Of a DNA stretch of 64,000 bases, positions 14,784-23,193 are shown piece by piece. How positions within the stretch are numbered: position 1 is the stretch's first letter; each line of letters opens with the position of its first letter. Made by a program: the position numbers and the translations under genes. The notes beneath the pieces are model-generated. The model saw only the letters and a list, made by a program, of their open reading frames with translations, searched no databases and was not told the origin of the DNA. Source of the stretch: Burkholderia ubonensis subsp. mesacidophila (GTDB lineage Bacteria; Pseudomonadota; Gammaproteobacteria; Burkholderiales; Burkholderiaceae); assembly GCF_002097715.1 (NCBI RefSeq), contig NZ_CP020738.1:124001-188000 (forward strand), written 5' to 3'.

Positions 14784-16682
14784 GTGCAAGTTTCCGAATC
14801 GACCCGAGATGACCATCGCGTTCCGGAGCGTCATCGTCCTGACGTGCGCTCGCTGCATCACGCGTTCGGCATGCGCGCGCGCGAATTCCCGGATCGCATC
14901 GCGGCGTCCGACGAAACGCGGCGGCTGACCTACGCGGAGCTGGACCGCCTGTCGTCGGCGTTCGCGCGCGAGCTGCGCGACCGGGGCGTCGTGCGCGGCG
15001 CGCTCGTCGGCCTCTACATGACGCGCGGCGTCGACATGCTCGTCGCGCTGCTCGGCATCCTGAAGGCGGGCGGCGCCTATTTGCCGATCGATCCGACCTA
15101 TCCGCGCGAACGCATCGCGCACGTCGTCGCGGACAGCGGCGTCGGGGTCATCGTCTGCACGTCCGATACGATCGAGCGGCTGCCCGACGTGGACGACGCG
15201 AACGTGCGCGTGCTCGCGGCCGATGCGCTGCTGCCCGCGCTCGCGGAGACGGCGGTCGAGGACGGCTACGTCGAACCGGCATCGAGTCCGGACGATCTCG
15301 CCTATGTGATCTACACATCGGGTTCGACCGGCAAGCCGAAGGGCGTGATGGTCGAGCATCGCAACGTGCTGCACCTGATCGAGCAATCGCGCGCGTGGTT
15401 CGAATTCGACGCATCCGACGTGTGGTCGCTGTTCCATTCGATCGGCTTCGACTTCTCGGTGTGGGAAGTGTGGGGCGCATGGCTGACCGGTGCGCAGGTC
15501 GCGGTCGTGCCGTATCCGGTGTCGCGGGAGCCGGCCGCGTTCCACCGCTGGCTCGCGCGCCACCGCGTGACGATCGTCAACCAGACGCCTTCCGCATTTC
15601 GGCAACTCGACGCGGCCGATCGCGGCGCGTCGCAGCCGCTCGCGCTGCGCTACGTGATCTTCGGCGGCGAAGCGCTGCCGCCGTCGCTGGTCGCGCCGTG
15701 GATCGCGCGCCACGGCGACGAGCGCACGCGCCTCATCAACATGTATGGCATCACCGAGACGACCGTGCACGTGTCGTTCAGGCGGATCACGCGGCGCGAC
15801 GCGCAGGCGGCGGCGAGCCCGATCGGCGTGCCGCTGCCGCACCTGCGGCTGCACCTGCTCGACGAGCATGGGCGGCACGTGGCCGACGGCGCGACGGGCG
15901 AGATCTACGTCGAGGGCAAGGGCGTCGCACGCGGTTACCTGAACCGGCCCGAGCTCACCGCGGAACGCTTCGTGCGGCTGCGCTGCCCGCAGACGGGCGA
16001 GCCGGTGCGCGCGTACCGGACCGGCGATCTCGCGACGCGCGGCGAGAACGGCGAATACGTGTACGTCGGCCGCGCCGACGAGCAGCTGAAGATCCGCGGC
16101 TTCCGGATCGAGCCCGGCGAGATCGAGGCGGCGCTGATGCAGGGCGGCGGGCTGGACGCGTGTCACGTGCGCGGCCACGACTATGGCGAAGGCGATTGCC
16201 GGCTCGTCGCGTACGTGGTGCCGGCGCACGACGCGCAGCGCCCGACCGACGCGGCGATCGCCGGCCTGAAGGCGCGCGCGGCCGCGCATCTGTCGGATCA
16301 CATGCGGCCGTCGGCCTACATCGTGCTCGCCGCGCTGCCGCTGACCGCGCACGGCAAGATCGACAAGCGCGCGTTGCCCGCGCCGGAAACGGCCGCGTGG
16401 GCGCCCGCCGCGGAAGCGGACGAGGGCGCGGCGCGCTCCGACGAGCTCGCCGCCGTGCTGCAGGTGTGGCGCGAGCGGCTCGGGCTCAAGGGCATCGGGC
16501 CGGACGACGATTTCTTCGCGTTCGGCGGCACGTCGCTCGCGCTGATTCGTTCGTTCGTCGAACTGAAATCGCGCTATCGCGTCGAGTTCGAACTCGGCGC
16601 GCTCGCGAGCGGCGCGACGGCGGCGGCGCTCGCGGGCTTCATCCGGTCGCGGCGCGTCGATGCGCCGGTTCAGGCTTGCTGA
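14784..16682 (+). CDS. Free-standing NRPS A-T didomain, threonine code (SyrB1-like)
   Basis: 632 residues: an adenylation domain (about 25-525) followed by one carrier domain (about 545-620; GGTSLAL, phosphopantetheine Ser584), with no condensation domain. A-domain motifs are YVIYTSGSTGKPKG, FDFSVWEVW, NMYGITETTVH and YRTGD. Reading the ten specificity positions gives D-F-W-N-I-G-M-V-H-K, the established L-threonine code. A two-domain Thr-activating protein is the architecture of SyrB1, which presents tethered Thr to tailoring enzymes before SyrC hands it on. The start chosen is GTG 14784 behind GGGGGA; an in-frame ATG further up lies inside the repeat element. The stop overlaps the start of the efflux operon. 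Confidence 0.85.
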   Translation: MQVSESTRDDHRVPERHRPDVRSLHHAFGMRAREFPDRIAASDETRRLTYAELDRLSSAFARELRDRGVVRGALVGLYMTRGVDMLVALLGILKAGGAYLPIDPTYPRERIAHVVADSGVGVIVCTSDTIERLPDVDDANVRVLAADALLPALAETAVEDGYVEPASSPDDLAYVIYTSGSTGKPKGVMVEHRNVLHLIEQSRAWFEFDASDVWSLFHSIGFDFSVWEVWGAWLTGAQVAVVPYPVSREPAAFHRWLARHRVTIVNQTPSAFRQLDAADRGASQPLALRYVIFGGEALPPSLVAPWIARHGDERTRLINMYGITETTVHVSFRRITRRDAQAAASPIGVPLPHLRLHLLDEHGRHVADGATGEIYVEGKGVARGYLNRPELTAERFVRLRCPQTGEPVRAYRTGDLATRGENGEYVYVGRADEQLKIRGFRIEPGEIEAALMQGGGLDACHVRGHDYGEGDCRLVAYVVPAHDAQRPTDAAIAGLKARAAAHLSDHMRPSAYIVLAALPLTAHGKIDKRALPAPETAAWAPAAEADEGAARSDELAAVLQVWRERLGLKGIGPDDDFFAFGGTSLALIRSFVELKSRYRVEFELGALASGATAAALAGFIRSRRVDAPVQAC

Positions 16683-18304
16683 CGGATGCGCGCGCGACGC
16701 GCCGCCGCCGTCACGCGCGCGCGGTGTCGTGCGCGCTGCTCGCCGTGCTGTCCGGCTGCATGCTCGGGCCGACCTACCGGCCGCCCGACGCGGCGTCGCT
16801 GAAGATCCCCGCCGCGTGGCACGCGACGCTGCCGCACGACGGCAGCGTCGTCGCGCTCGCGCACTGGTGGCAACAGTTCGACGATCCGGCGCTGTCGGCG
16901 CTGATCGACGCGGCGCAGGCGGACAGCCCGACGATCGACGCGGCGGTCGCGCGGATGCGGCAGGCGCGGGCAAGCCGCGCGACCAGCGTGGCCGGCCTGC
17001 TGCCGAAACTCGACGGCATCGCGTCGTTCAACCGGTCGAACGCGAACACGCAGGCGGTGACGTCGAACGACGTGAGCCAGTCGACATCGGTGCAGAGCGG
17101 CGAGCTGGATACGTCGCGCGCCGGCCTGCAGGCGTCGTGGGAACTCGATCTGTTCGGCAAGGCGCGGCGCGGGCTGCAGGCCGACACCGCGCGCGTCGAA
17201 TCGCGCATCGACGAGTGGCATGACGCGCGCGTGAGCGTCGCATCCGACGTGGCCGATGCGTACTTCCGCACCCGTGCGTGCGAATCGCTCGTCACCGCGC
17301 AGGAGGACGAGCAGCGCTCGCGGATCGCGACGGATGAGGTGACGCGCCAGCGCGTCACGGCCGGGTTCCTGTCGCCGTCGGATGCGGCGCTGCCGAAGGC
17401 GTCGATCGCGGAAGGCGAAGACCTGCTCGCGCGCCAGCGCGCCGAGTGCGAAGTCGATCGCAACGAGCTCGTCGCATTGACCGGCCTGTCGCGCGACGCG
17501 CTCGACGCGCGGCTCGCAGCGGGCTACGCAACGGTGCCCGAGCCGCGCGGCGGCGTGCTCGCCGCGCTGCCGGCGCGCACGATCGAGCAGCGCCCCGACG
17601 TGCGCGCGTCGGAGCGCGCGCTCGCCGCGGCCAATGCGGAAATCGGCGCGGCGATTGCGGCGCGCTTGCCGTCGGTGTCGCTGTCCGGATCGATCGAGAT
17701 CGACCGCTACCAGGTGAGCGGGCAGGGCTTGACGCTGCGGCCGTGGATGTTCGGCCCGACGCTCACCGTGCCGGTGTTCGACGGCGGCAGCGGCGCGGCC
17801 CGCGTCGAAGGTGCGCGCGGGCGTTATGACGAGGCGCTCGCGAACTACAAACGAAAGGTCAGGCAGGCAGTGATGGAAGTCGAAAACGCGTTGGTGCGGG
17901 TCGATGCGTCGGTCGGGCGGGAACGCGCCGCGCTCGTCGCGCAGGAGAACTACAAGCGCTACGCGCAGACCGTCGAGCGGCGGTTTCGCGTGGGTACGAG
18001 CGACGTGCTCGAAGTCGAGACCGCGCGCCGGCAGTACGTGACGAGCCGGCAGTCGGTCGCGTCCGCGCGGCTCGAGCGCGCGCAGGCGTGGGTCGCGCTG
18101 TATCGCGCGGTCGGCGGCGGCTGGCAGGCGGGGGATGCGACGGGCGATGGGCAGGCGGCGACGGATGCGGATACGGCAAAGGGTGCGCCCGCGGCGCGGG
18201 ATGTGCATGCGACGCGGGATGCGCACGCTGCGGGCGACGCGCATGCGGCGGGCGATGCGCATGCGGCGAGTGGCGCGCGGATCGTGAGCGAGGCGGTGCG
18301 ATGA
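16676..18304 (+). CDS. NodT-family outer-membrane efflux lipoprotein
   Basis: About 542 residues. The N-terminus has a basic stretch, a short hydrophobic core and the lipobox LSGC, followed by MLGPTYRPPD, the standard opening of mature NodT/OprM proteins. Two OEP repeats span the body (AYFRTRACESLVTAQ and the later ALVAQENYKRYAQTVERRF region). No ATG gives a full signal peptide, so TTG 16676, overlapping the upstream stop, is proposed; GTG 16724 leaves too short a leader. The C-terminus has an unusual low-complexity tail of DAHAAG-type repeats. This is the outer-membrane channel of the tripartite pump encoded with the next two genes. In P. syringae the similar pump PseABC exports syringomycin-type peptides. 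Confidence 0.82.
   Translation: MLTDARATRRRRHARAVSCALLAVLSGCMLGPTYRPPDAASLKIPAAWHATLPHDGSVVALAHWWQQFDDPALSALIDAAQADSPTIDAAVARMRQARASRATSVAGLLPKLDGIASFNRSNANTQAVTSNDVSQSTSVQSGELDTSRAGLQASWELDLFGKARRGLQADTARVESRIDEWHDARVSVASDVADAYFRTRACESLVTAQEDEQRSRIATDEVTRQRVTAGFLSPSDAALPKASIAEGEDLLARQRAECEVDRNELVALTGLSRDALDARLAAGYATVPEPRGGVLAALPARTIEQRPDVRASERALAAANAEIGAAIAARLPSVSLSGSIEIDRYQVSGQGLTLRPWMFGPTLTVPVFDGGSGAARVEGARGRYDEALANYKRKVRQAVMEVENALVRVDASVGRERAALVAQENYKRYAQTVERRFRVGTSDVLEVETARRQYVTSRQSVASARLERAQAWVALYRAVGGGWQAGDATGDGQAATDADTAKGAPAARDVHATRDAHAAGDAHAAGDAHAASGARIVSEAVR
18200..18276 (+). repeat. Short tandem repeat at the 3' end of the channel gene
   Basis: Imperfect repeats of a 15-bp unit like GCGGGCGATGCGCAT encode DAHA(A/T)(G/R) repeats in the last 30 residues of the NodT protein. 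The repeat lies just before the overlapping start of the adaptor gene. Repeat number may vary between strains. Confidence 0.6.
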
Positions 18305-19545
18305 GCGGCGGGCACTTTACGTGTGTTCTCCGGTGCGCGGCAGCGCTCGCCGTTGTCGCCGCGGTGCTCGCGGGCGGGTGCGGACCGTCGCAGCCGTCCG
18401 CGCCGCGTGCCGATCCGGCCGCGAAGCAAACCGCGAACCCGGCAGCAAACCAGGCCGCTGCCCGAACCGGCGATCCGACCGATTCCGCAACCGCCGTCCA
18501 CGCCGCGCTTGGCGTGACCGTCGTCGCGCCCGACGTGCGGGACTGGGAGACGCGCGAGCAGGCGAGCGGCGCCGTCGCCGCGTACGACGAGATCGAGTTG
18601 ACGGCGCCCGGCGACTTGCCGCTCGCGGCCGTCGACGCGCGCGTCGGCGACCGGGTCCGCAAAGGGCAGGCGCTCGCGCGCTTCGACACGGCCGGCCTCG
18701 CGGTGAAGCGCGCCGATGCCGATGCGGCCGTCGCCGAGGCGAATGCGCGGCTCGCGCAGGCGAGCGCGCAGCTCGAAGGCGCCAGGGCGCTCGACGCAAC
18801 CGGCTCGATCAGCCGGCAGGAGCTGATCAAGGCGCAAACGCAGGAGAAGGTGAGCATCGCCCAGCTGGCGGGCGCGCGGGCGCGTCTCGCGGGCATCGAG
18901 CTGCAGTTGCGCCGCGCGACGGTGCGGGCGCCCGACGACGGCGTGGTCGCGGCCAGCAAGGCGATCGAAGGCGCGGTGCCCGCCGCCGGCGCGACGCTGT
19001 TCAAGCTGATCCGCGGCGGCCGGCTCGAATGGCGCGCGCAGCTGGGCGCGAACGCGCTCGCCGCGGTGCGCCCGGGGCAGCCCGCCGAACTCGCGCGCGC
19101 GGACGGCGGCGCCGCGCGCGGCATCGTCCGCCAGGTGTCGCCCGTGCTCGACAAGGCGACGCTCGCGGGCATCGTCTACGTCGACCTGCCGGCGGACGCC
19201 GGCTTGCAGGCGGGCGGCTTCGTGTCCGGCGCGATCGTGACGGGGCGCACGCAAGCGCTCACGCTGCCCGATTCGGCGGTGGTCGCGCGCGACGGCTTTC
19301 ATTACGCATGGACGGTCGACGCGCGCCATCGCGTGCACGCGGTCAAGCTCGTGCGCGGCCGCGCGCAGGGTGGGCGCGTCGAGGTGCTCGCGGGCTTGCG
19401 GCCGGACGAGCGCGTCGTCGCGTCGGGCGCGGGCCTGCTCGACGAAGGCGACGTGGTGACGATCGTCGCGCACGGCGCGCCCATCGCCGCAAGCGCGCCT
19501 GCGTCCGCACCCGTGCGCGTCGCCGGGAACGGGAGCGCGCCGTGA
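18301..19545 (+). CDS. RND periplasmic adaptor (membrane-fusion) lipoprotein
   Basis: 414 residues. A signal peptide with lipobox LAGGC is followed by an Ala/Pro-rich linker. The core is HlyD/AcrA-like: a lipoyl half (GDRVRKGQALARFD), an alpha-hairpin rich in Ala/Gln (about 120-190) and the second lipoyl half (LRRATVRAPDDGVVAASKA), then beta-barrel and membrane-proximal domains. The start overlaps the channel gene stop (ATGA) and the stop overlaps the pump start (GTGA), so the three genes are one translationally coupled unit. The adaptor links inner-membrane pump and outer-membrane channel. The substrate is inferred from context (NRPS product and/or alkylquinolones). Confidence 0.85.
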   Translation: MSGGHFTCVLRCAAALAVVAAVLAGGCGPSQPSAPRADPAAKQTANPAANQAAARTGDPTDSATAVHAALGVTVVAPDVRDWETREQASGAVAAYDEIELTAPGDLPLAAVDARVGDRVRKGQALARFDTAGLAVKRADADAAVAEANARLAQASAQLEGARALDATGSISRQELIKAQTQEKVSIAQLAGARARLAGIELQLRRATVRAPDDGVVAASKAIEGAVPAAGATLFKLIRGGRLEWRAQLGANALAAVRPGQPAELARADGGAARGIVRQVSPVLDKATLAGIVYVDLPADAGLQAGGFVSGAIVTGRTQALTLPDSAVVARDGFHYAWTVDARHRVHAVKLVRGRAQGGRVEVLAGLRPDERVVASGAGLLDEGDVVTIVAHGAPIAASAPASAPVRVAGNGSAP

Positions 19546-22500
19546 ACTTTCTCGAATGGTCGGTGCGCCGGCCGCTGCCGACGATCCTGCTGTTCGCGCT
19601 GCTGTGCATCGGCGGCGCGCTCGGCTTTCGCGCGCTGCCGGTCGCCGAGCTGCCGAGCGTCGATGCGCCCGTCATCGCGATCGACGCGAGCCTGCCCGGC
19701 GCGACGCCGTCGCAGCTCGAGCGCGACGTGACGCGGCCGATCGAGCAGGGCGTCGCGGGGCTCGGCGCGGTCAAGCGCGTGCTGTCGCGCGTAACGGACG
19801 GCCGGTCGCACACGACGGTCCAGTTCGCGCTCGAAGCCGACCCGCGCGACGCGCTCGAGCGCGTGCGCGCCGCGGTCGGCCGCATGCGCGGCCGCCTGCC
19901 GCCGGACATGCCGGAGCCCGTCGTCGCGCAGGAGCGCATCGAGCGCGTGCTGCTCGTCTACGCGGTGTCGTCGGCGCGGCTCGATCCGGTGGACCTGTCG
20001 TGGTTCGTCGACTCGACGCTCAGCAAGGCGCTGCTCGCGGTGCCGGGCGTCGCGCGGGTCGTGCGGCAGGGCGGCGTGGACCGGCAGATCGACGTCGCGT
20101 TGAATCCCGTCGCGCTGCAGGGGCTGCGCATCGATGCGGGCGACGTCGCGAAGCAGGTGCGCGCGCGGCTCGCGGATACGCCCGCCGCGCGCGTCGACAT
20201 CGACGGCCGCGCGCAATCGGTGCGGATGGCGCAGGCGGGCGGCGGCGTCGCGGCGCTCGGCGCGCTCGACCTGCCGCTGGGCGACAGCCGGCGCGCGACG
20301 CTCGCCGACCTCGCGACGATCCGCGACGCGATCGCGAACCCGACGCAGATCACGCTTCTCGACGGCCGGCCGGTGGTCGGCGTGCAGGTGATGCAGGCGC
20401 CGGGCGCGGACGAGGTGCGCGTCGCGCAGGGCGTGCGCGACGCGATCGAGCGGCTGCGGCGCGCGCACCCGGGCGTCGACGTGCGCGGCGTCGCGGACTA
20501 CGTCGAGCCGATCCAGCGCGTGTTCGACGGCGCGATGTCCGCGCTGTACGAAGGCTGCGTGCTCGCCGTCGTGATCGTGTGGCTGTTCCTGCGAGACTGG
20601 CGCGCGACGCTCGTGTCGGCGTCGGCGCTGCCGCTGTCGATCCTGCCGGCGTTTCTCGCGATGGCGTGGCTCGGCTTCTCGCTCAACCAGTTGACGATGC
20701 TCTCGCTGATTCTCGTGATCGGCGTGCTCGTCGACGACGCGATCGTCGAAGTCGAGAACATCGCGCGCCACCTCGGCGACGGCAAGCCGCCGCGCGTTGC
20801 CGCGCTCGACGGCGCGCGCGAGATCGGCGTCGCGGTGATCGCGACGTCGCTCACGCTCGTCGCGGTGTTCCTGCCGACCGCGTTCATGAACGGCGCGATC
20901 GGACGCTACTTCAAGCAGTTCGGCTGGACCGCGGCGGCCGCCGTGCTCGCGTCGCTCGCGGTCGCGCGGATGCTCACGCCGATGATGGCCGCGTACGGGC
21001 TGCGCCGCGCGCCGCCGCCACACGACGACAGCCGGGCGATGCGCGGCTATCTCGCCTGCGTGCGCTGGTGCGTCGCGCGGCCGTGGCGCTGCCTGCTGGT
21101 CGGCGCGGCGTTCGTCTGCGCGTCGGTCGTGGCGCTCGCGGCGCTGCCGAAGGCGTTCCTGCCTGCGCAGGATCGTGCGGAAATCGTCGTCGGCGTGCAG
21201 GCGCCGCCCGGCAGCGATCTCGACGCGACGCGCGCGGCGGTCGATGCGGCGCGGCGCGCGGCGGCGGGCATGACCGAGATCGCGTCGGTGTACGCGACGA
21301 TCGGCGAGCGCGGCGCGGCGGGCGACGCGACCGATTCGGCCGTGCTGACGTTCGCGCTGACGCCGGCCGGCTCGCGCGCGCGCTCGCAGGCGCAGGTCGA
21401 GGCGGCGCTCGCGGGCCGCTTCGCCGCGGTGCCGGGCGTGCGCTTCACGGTCGGCGACAAGCAGACGGACAAGGTGATGTCGATCGTGCTGTCGAGCCGC
21501 GACGGCGGCCTGCTCGACGAGACCGCGCGCCGCGTCGAGCGGGCGCTGCGCGCGGCGCCCGGGCTCGGCGCGGTCGCGTCGACGGCGGCCGCGCGCCGGC
21601 CGGCGCTTGGCGTCGTGCTCGACGGGCCGCGCGCCGCCGCGCTCGGCGTCACGCGCGAAGCGGCGGCCGACGCGCTGCGGGTCGCGACCGCGGGCGACGC
21701 GCCCGAACGCCTGCCGCGGCTCGACGTCGGCGGCAGGCAGGTGCCGGTGCGCGTGCATGTGGCGGACAGGGCGAACGGGGGGCTCGACGCCGGCGACTGG
21801 CTGTCCCGGCTGCCCGTGCCGGGGCGCGACGGCAGCGTGCCGCTGTCGAGCGTCGCGCGGCTCGTCGAAGACAGCGAGCCCGCGCAGATCGACCGTCGCG
21901 AAGGCGAGCGCTACGTGACGCTCGACGTCGGGCTCGCGGGCCGCCCGCTCGGCGACGTGATCGCGCAGGTCGACCGGCTGCCGGCGCTGCGCGACCTGCC
22001 GGCCGGCGTGCGCCGCAGCGCGAGCGGCGACGCGGAATCGCTCGACGAGCTGTTCGGCGGCTTCTATTACGCGATGCTGTTCGGTCTCGCCAGCGTGTAC
22101 GCGATCCTCGTGCTGCTGTTCGGCGGCTTCGTGCTGCCGGCGACGGTGCTGGTCGCGCTGCCGCTGTCGCTCGGCGGCGCGGCCGCGATGCTCGCGCTGT
22201 GCGGGCTCAGCCTGTCGCTCGCGTCGCTCGTCGGCCTGCTGATGCTGATGGGCCTGTGCACGAAGAACTCGATCCTGCTGGTGCAGTACGTGCTCGTCGC
22301 GCGCGAGCGGCAGCGGCTGTCGCGCGTCGACGCGATCGTCGACGCGTGCCGCAAGCGCGCGCGGCCGATCGCGATGACGACGTTCGCGATGATGGGTGGG
22401 CTGCTGCCGCTCGCGTTCGATGCGCAGGGCGACGTGTTCCGCTCGGCGATGGCGATCACCGTGATCGGCGGCCTCGTCACGTCGACCGCGCTGAGCCTGC

Positions 22501-22685
22501 TGCTCGTGCCCGTTGCGTTCGTGCTGCTCGACGCGTTGCAGGCGGGGCTCGCGAGGCGGCTCGCGTCGCGTGCTGGCGAAGCGGCGCATGGCGGGGTTCG
22601 TGAAGGCGCGGATCATCTGGACGATCGCGACGCTCACGGCGAGCGCGCACGTGGTCTTGCCGTGTCACAAGACCACGTGCAGTAG
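19542..22685 (+). CDS. RND-family inner-membrane efflux pump
   Basis: 1047 residues, the usual RND pump size. It begins with the typical NFLEWSVRRP, a first transmembrane segment and a large periplasmic loop. Four motifs follow: LPSVDAPVIAIDASLPGA near the N-terminus, GVLVDDAIVEVENIARH in TM4 with the proton-relay Asp pair, LFGGFVLPATVLVALPLSLGG, and MGLCTKNSILLVQY in the C-terminal half. The sequence is closer to the MdtB/MexF-like multidrug group than to heavy-metal pumps. GTG 19542 overlaps the adaptor stop. The C-terminal tail, after LLVPVAFVLLD, is long and hydrophilic and is encoded partly by a strong hairpin. Confidence 0.88.
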   Translation: MNFLEWSVRRPLPTILLFALLCIGGALGFRALPVAELPSVDAPVIAIDASLPGATPSQLERDVTRPIEQGVAGLGAVKRVLSRVTDGRSHTTVQFALEADPRDALERVRAAVGRMRGRLPPDMPEPVVAQERIERVLLVYAVSSARLDPVDLSWFVDSTLSKALLAVPGVARVVRQGGVDRQIDVALNPVALQGLRIDAGDVAKQVRARLADTPAARVDIDGRAQSVRMAQAGGGVAALGALDLPLGDSRRATLADLATIRDAIANPTQITLLDGRPVVGVQVMQAPGADEVRVAQGVRDAIERLRRAHPGVDVRGVADYVEPIQRVFDGAMSALYEGCVLAVVIVWLFLRDWRATLVSASALPLSILPAFLAMAWLGFSLNQLTMLSLILVIGVLVDDAIVEVENIARHLGDGKPPRVAALDGAREIGVAVIATSLTLVAVFLPTAFMNGAIGRYFKQFGWTAAAAVLASLAVARMLTPMMAAYGLRRAPPPHDDSRAMRGYLACVRWCVARPWRCLLVGAAFVCASVVALAALPKAFLPAQDRAEIVVGVQAPPGSDLDATRAAVDAARRAAAGMTEIASVYATIGERGAAGDATDSAVLTFALTPAGSRARSQAQVEAALAGRFAAVPGVRFTVGDKQTDKVMSIVLSSRDGGLLDETARRVERALRAAPGLGAVASTAAARRPALGVVLDGPRAAALGVTREAAADALRVATAGDAPERLPRLDVGGRQVPVRVHVADRANGGLDAGDWLSRLPVPGRDGSVPLSSVARLVEDSEPAQIDRREGERYVTLDVGLAGRPLGDVIAQVDRLPALRDLPAGVRRSASGDAESLDELFGGFYYAMLFGLASVYAILVLLFGGFVLPATVLVALPLSLGGAAAMLALCGLSLSLASLVGLLMLMGLCTKNSILLVQYVLVARERQRLSRVDAIVDACRKRARPIAMTTFAMMGGLLPLAFDAQGDVFRSAMAITVIGGLVTSTALSLLLVPVAFVLLDALQAGLARRLASRAGEAAHGGVREGADHLDDRDAHGERARGLAVSQDHVQ
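22647..22680 (+). terminator. 13-bp perfect hairpin at the 3' end of the RND operon
   Basis: GCACGTGGTCTTG (22647-22659) and CAAGACCACGTGC (22668-22680) form a perfect stem with an 8-nt loop, ending a few bases before the pump's stop codon. There is no T-tract, so efficient intrinsic termination is uncertain. It could protect the 3' end, act with Rho, or be a protein-binding palindrome (CACGTG ends). Confidence 0.5.
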
Positions 22686-23193
22686 ATGAGAAAAATCCTG
22701 CGAAACGGCCGATCGATCAATCATTGTTCCGGCTTTGAGAAATAATTTAATTCAGTAGTGCGATCCGTAATTTTTTTGATTTTAATGATATCGGTTCCGC
22801 GCAAAGATTTGAATGATCCATCTAGCTTCACATGCGCCATGCATTTAAAATGCCGCTAAGCTTGCAAGATCATTACTTCGAATTCGAAATTGTTTACTTT
22901 AGAATTCGGAATCCTGAGTTTGTTGCGTTGAAATGAATTGATTGAATTGCTTTCGTCGTGCTCGTTTGTTTTTCAAGAAAAGTGCGACGGAATACCTGCA
23001 AGTGAATCAACGGGTTGTCATGTGATCGACCGGGCGCGCACTGCGTCGCTCGGCGATGACACACGCCTGCCGCTTCGACAACACCTTTTTGCCATCGCGA
23101 TTCAGGCTGCACGGGACGGGCGCGCGCATCGTGCCCGGCCGGTGCCATGCCGTTATCGCGGACTTTGAACTCACACTCTTGCGAGCGCTGACA
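22686..23193. promoter_or_regulatory. AT-rich promoter region of the hmq operon
   Basis: 508 bp clearly poorer in GC than the genes beside it. It holds a perfect 12-bp palindrome, TTCGAATTCGAA (22877-22888), followed by AT-rich DNA that could contain promoter elements; I could not place -35/-10 boxes with confidence. No open frame with coding bias is seen. No MvfR/PqsR-type regulator gene is adjacent, so how hmq is switched on is not visible here. Confidence 0.45.

Noticed and set aside
23056..23193. N-terminal extension of HmqA from an earlier ATG
   Set aside because: No ribosome-binding site, and the added residues do not resemble aryl-CoA ligases; the conserved MDDFC start is at 23194.
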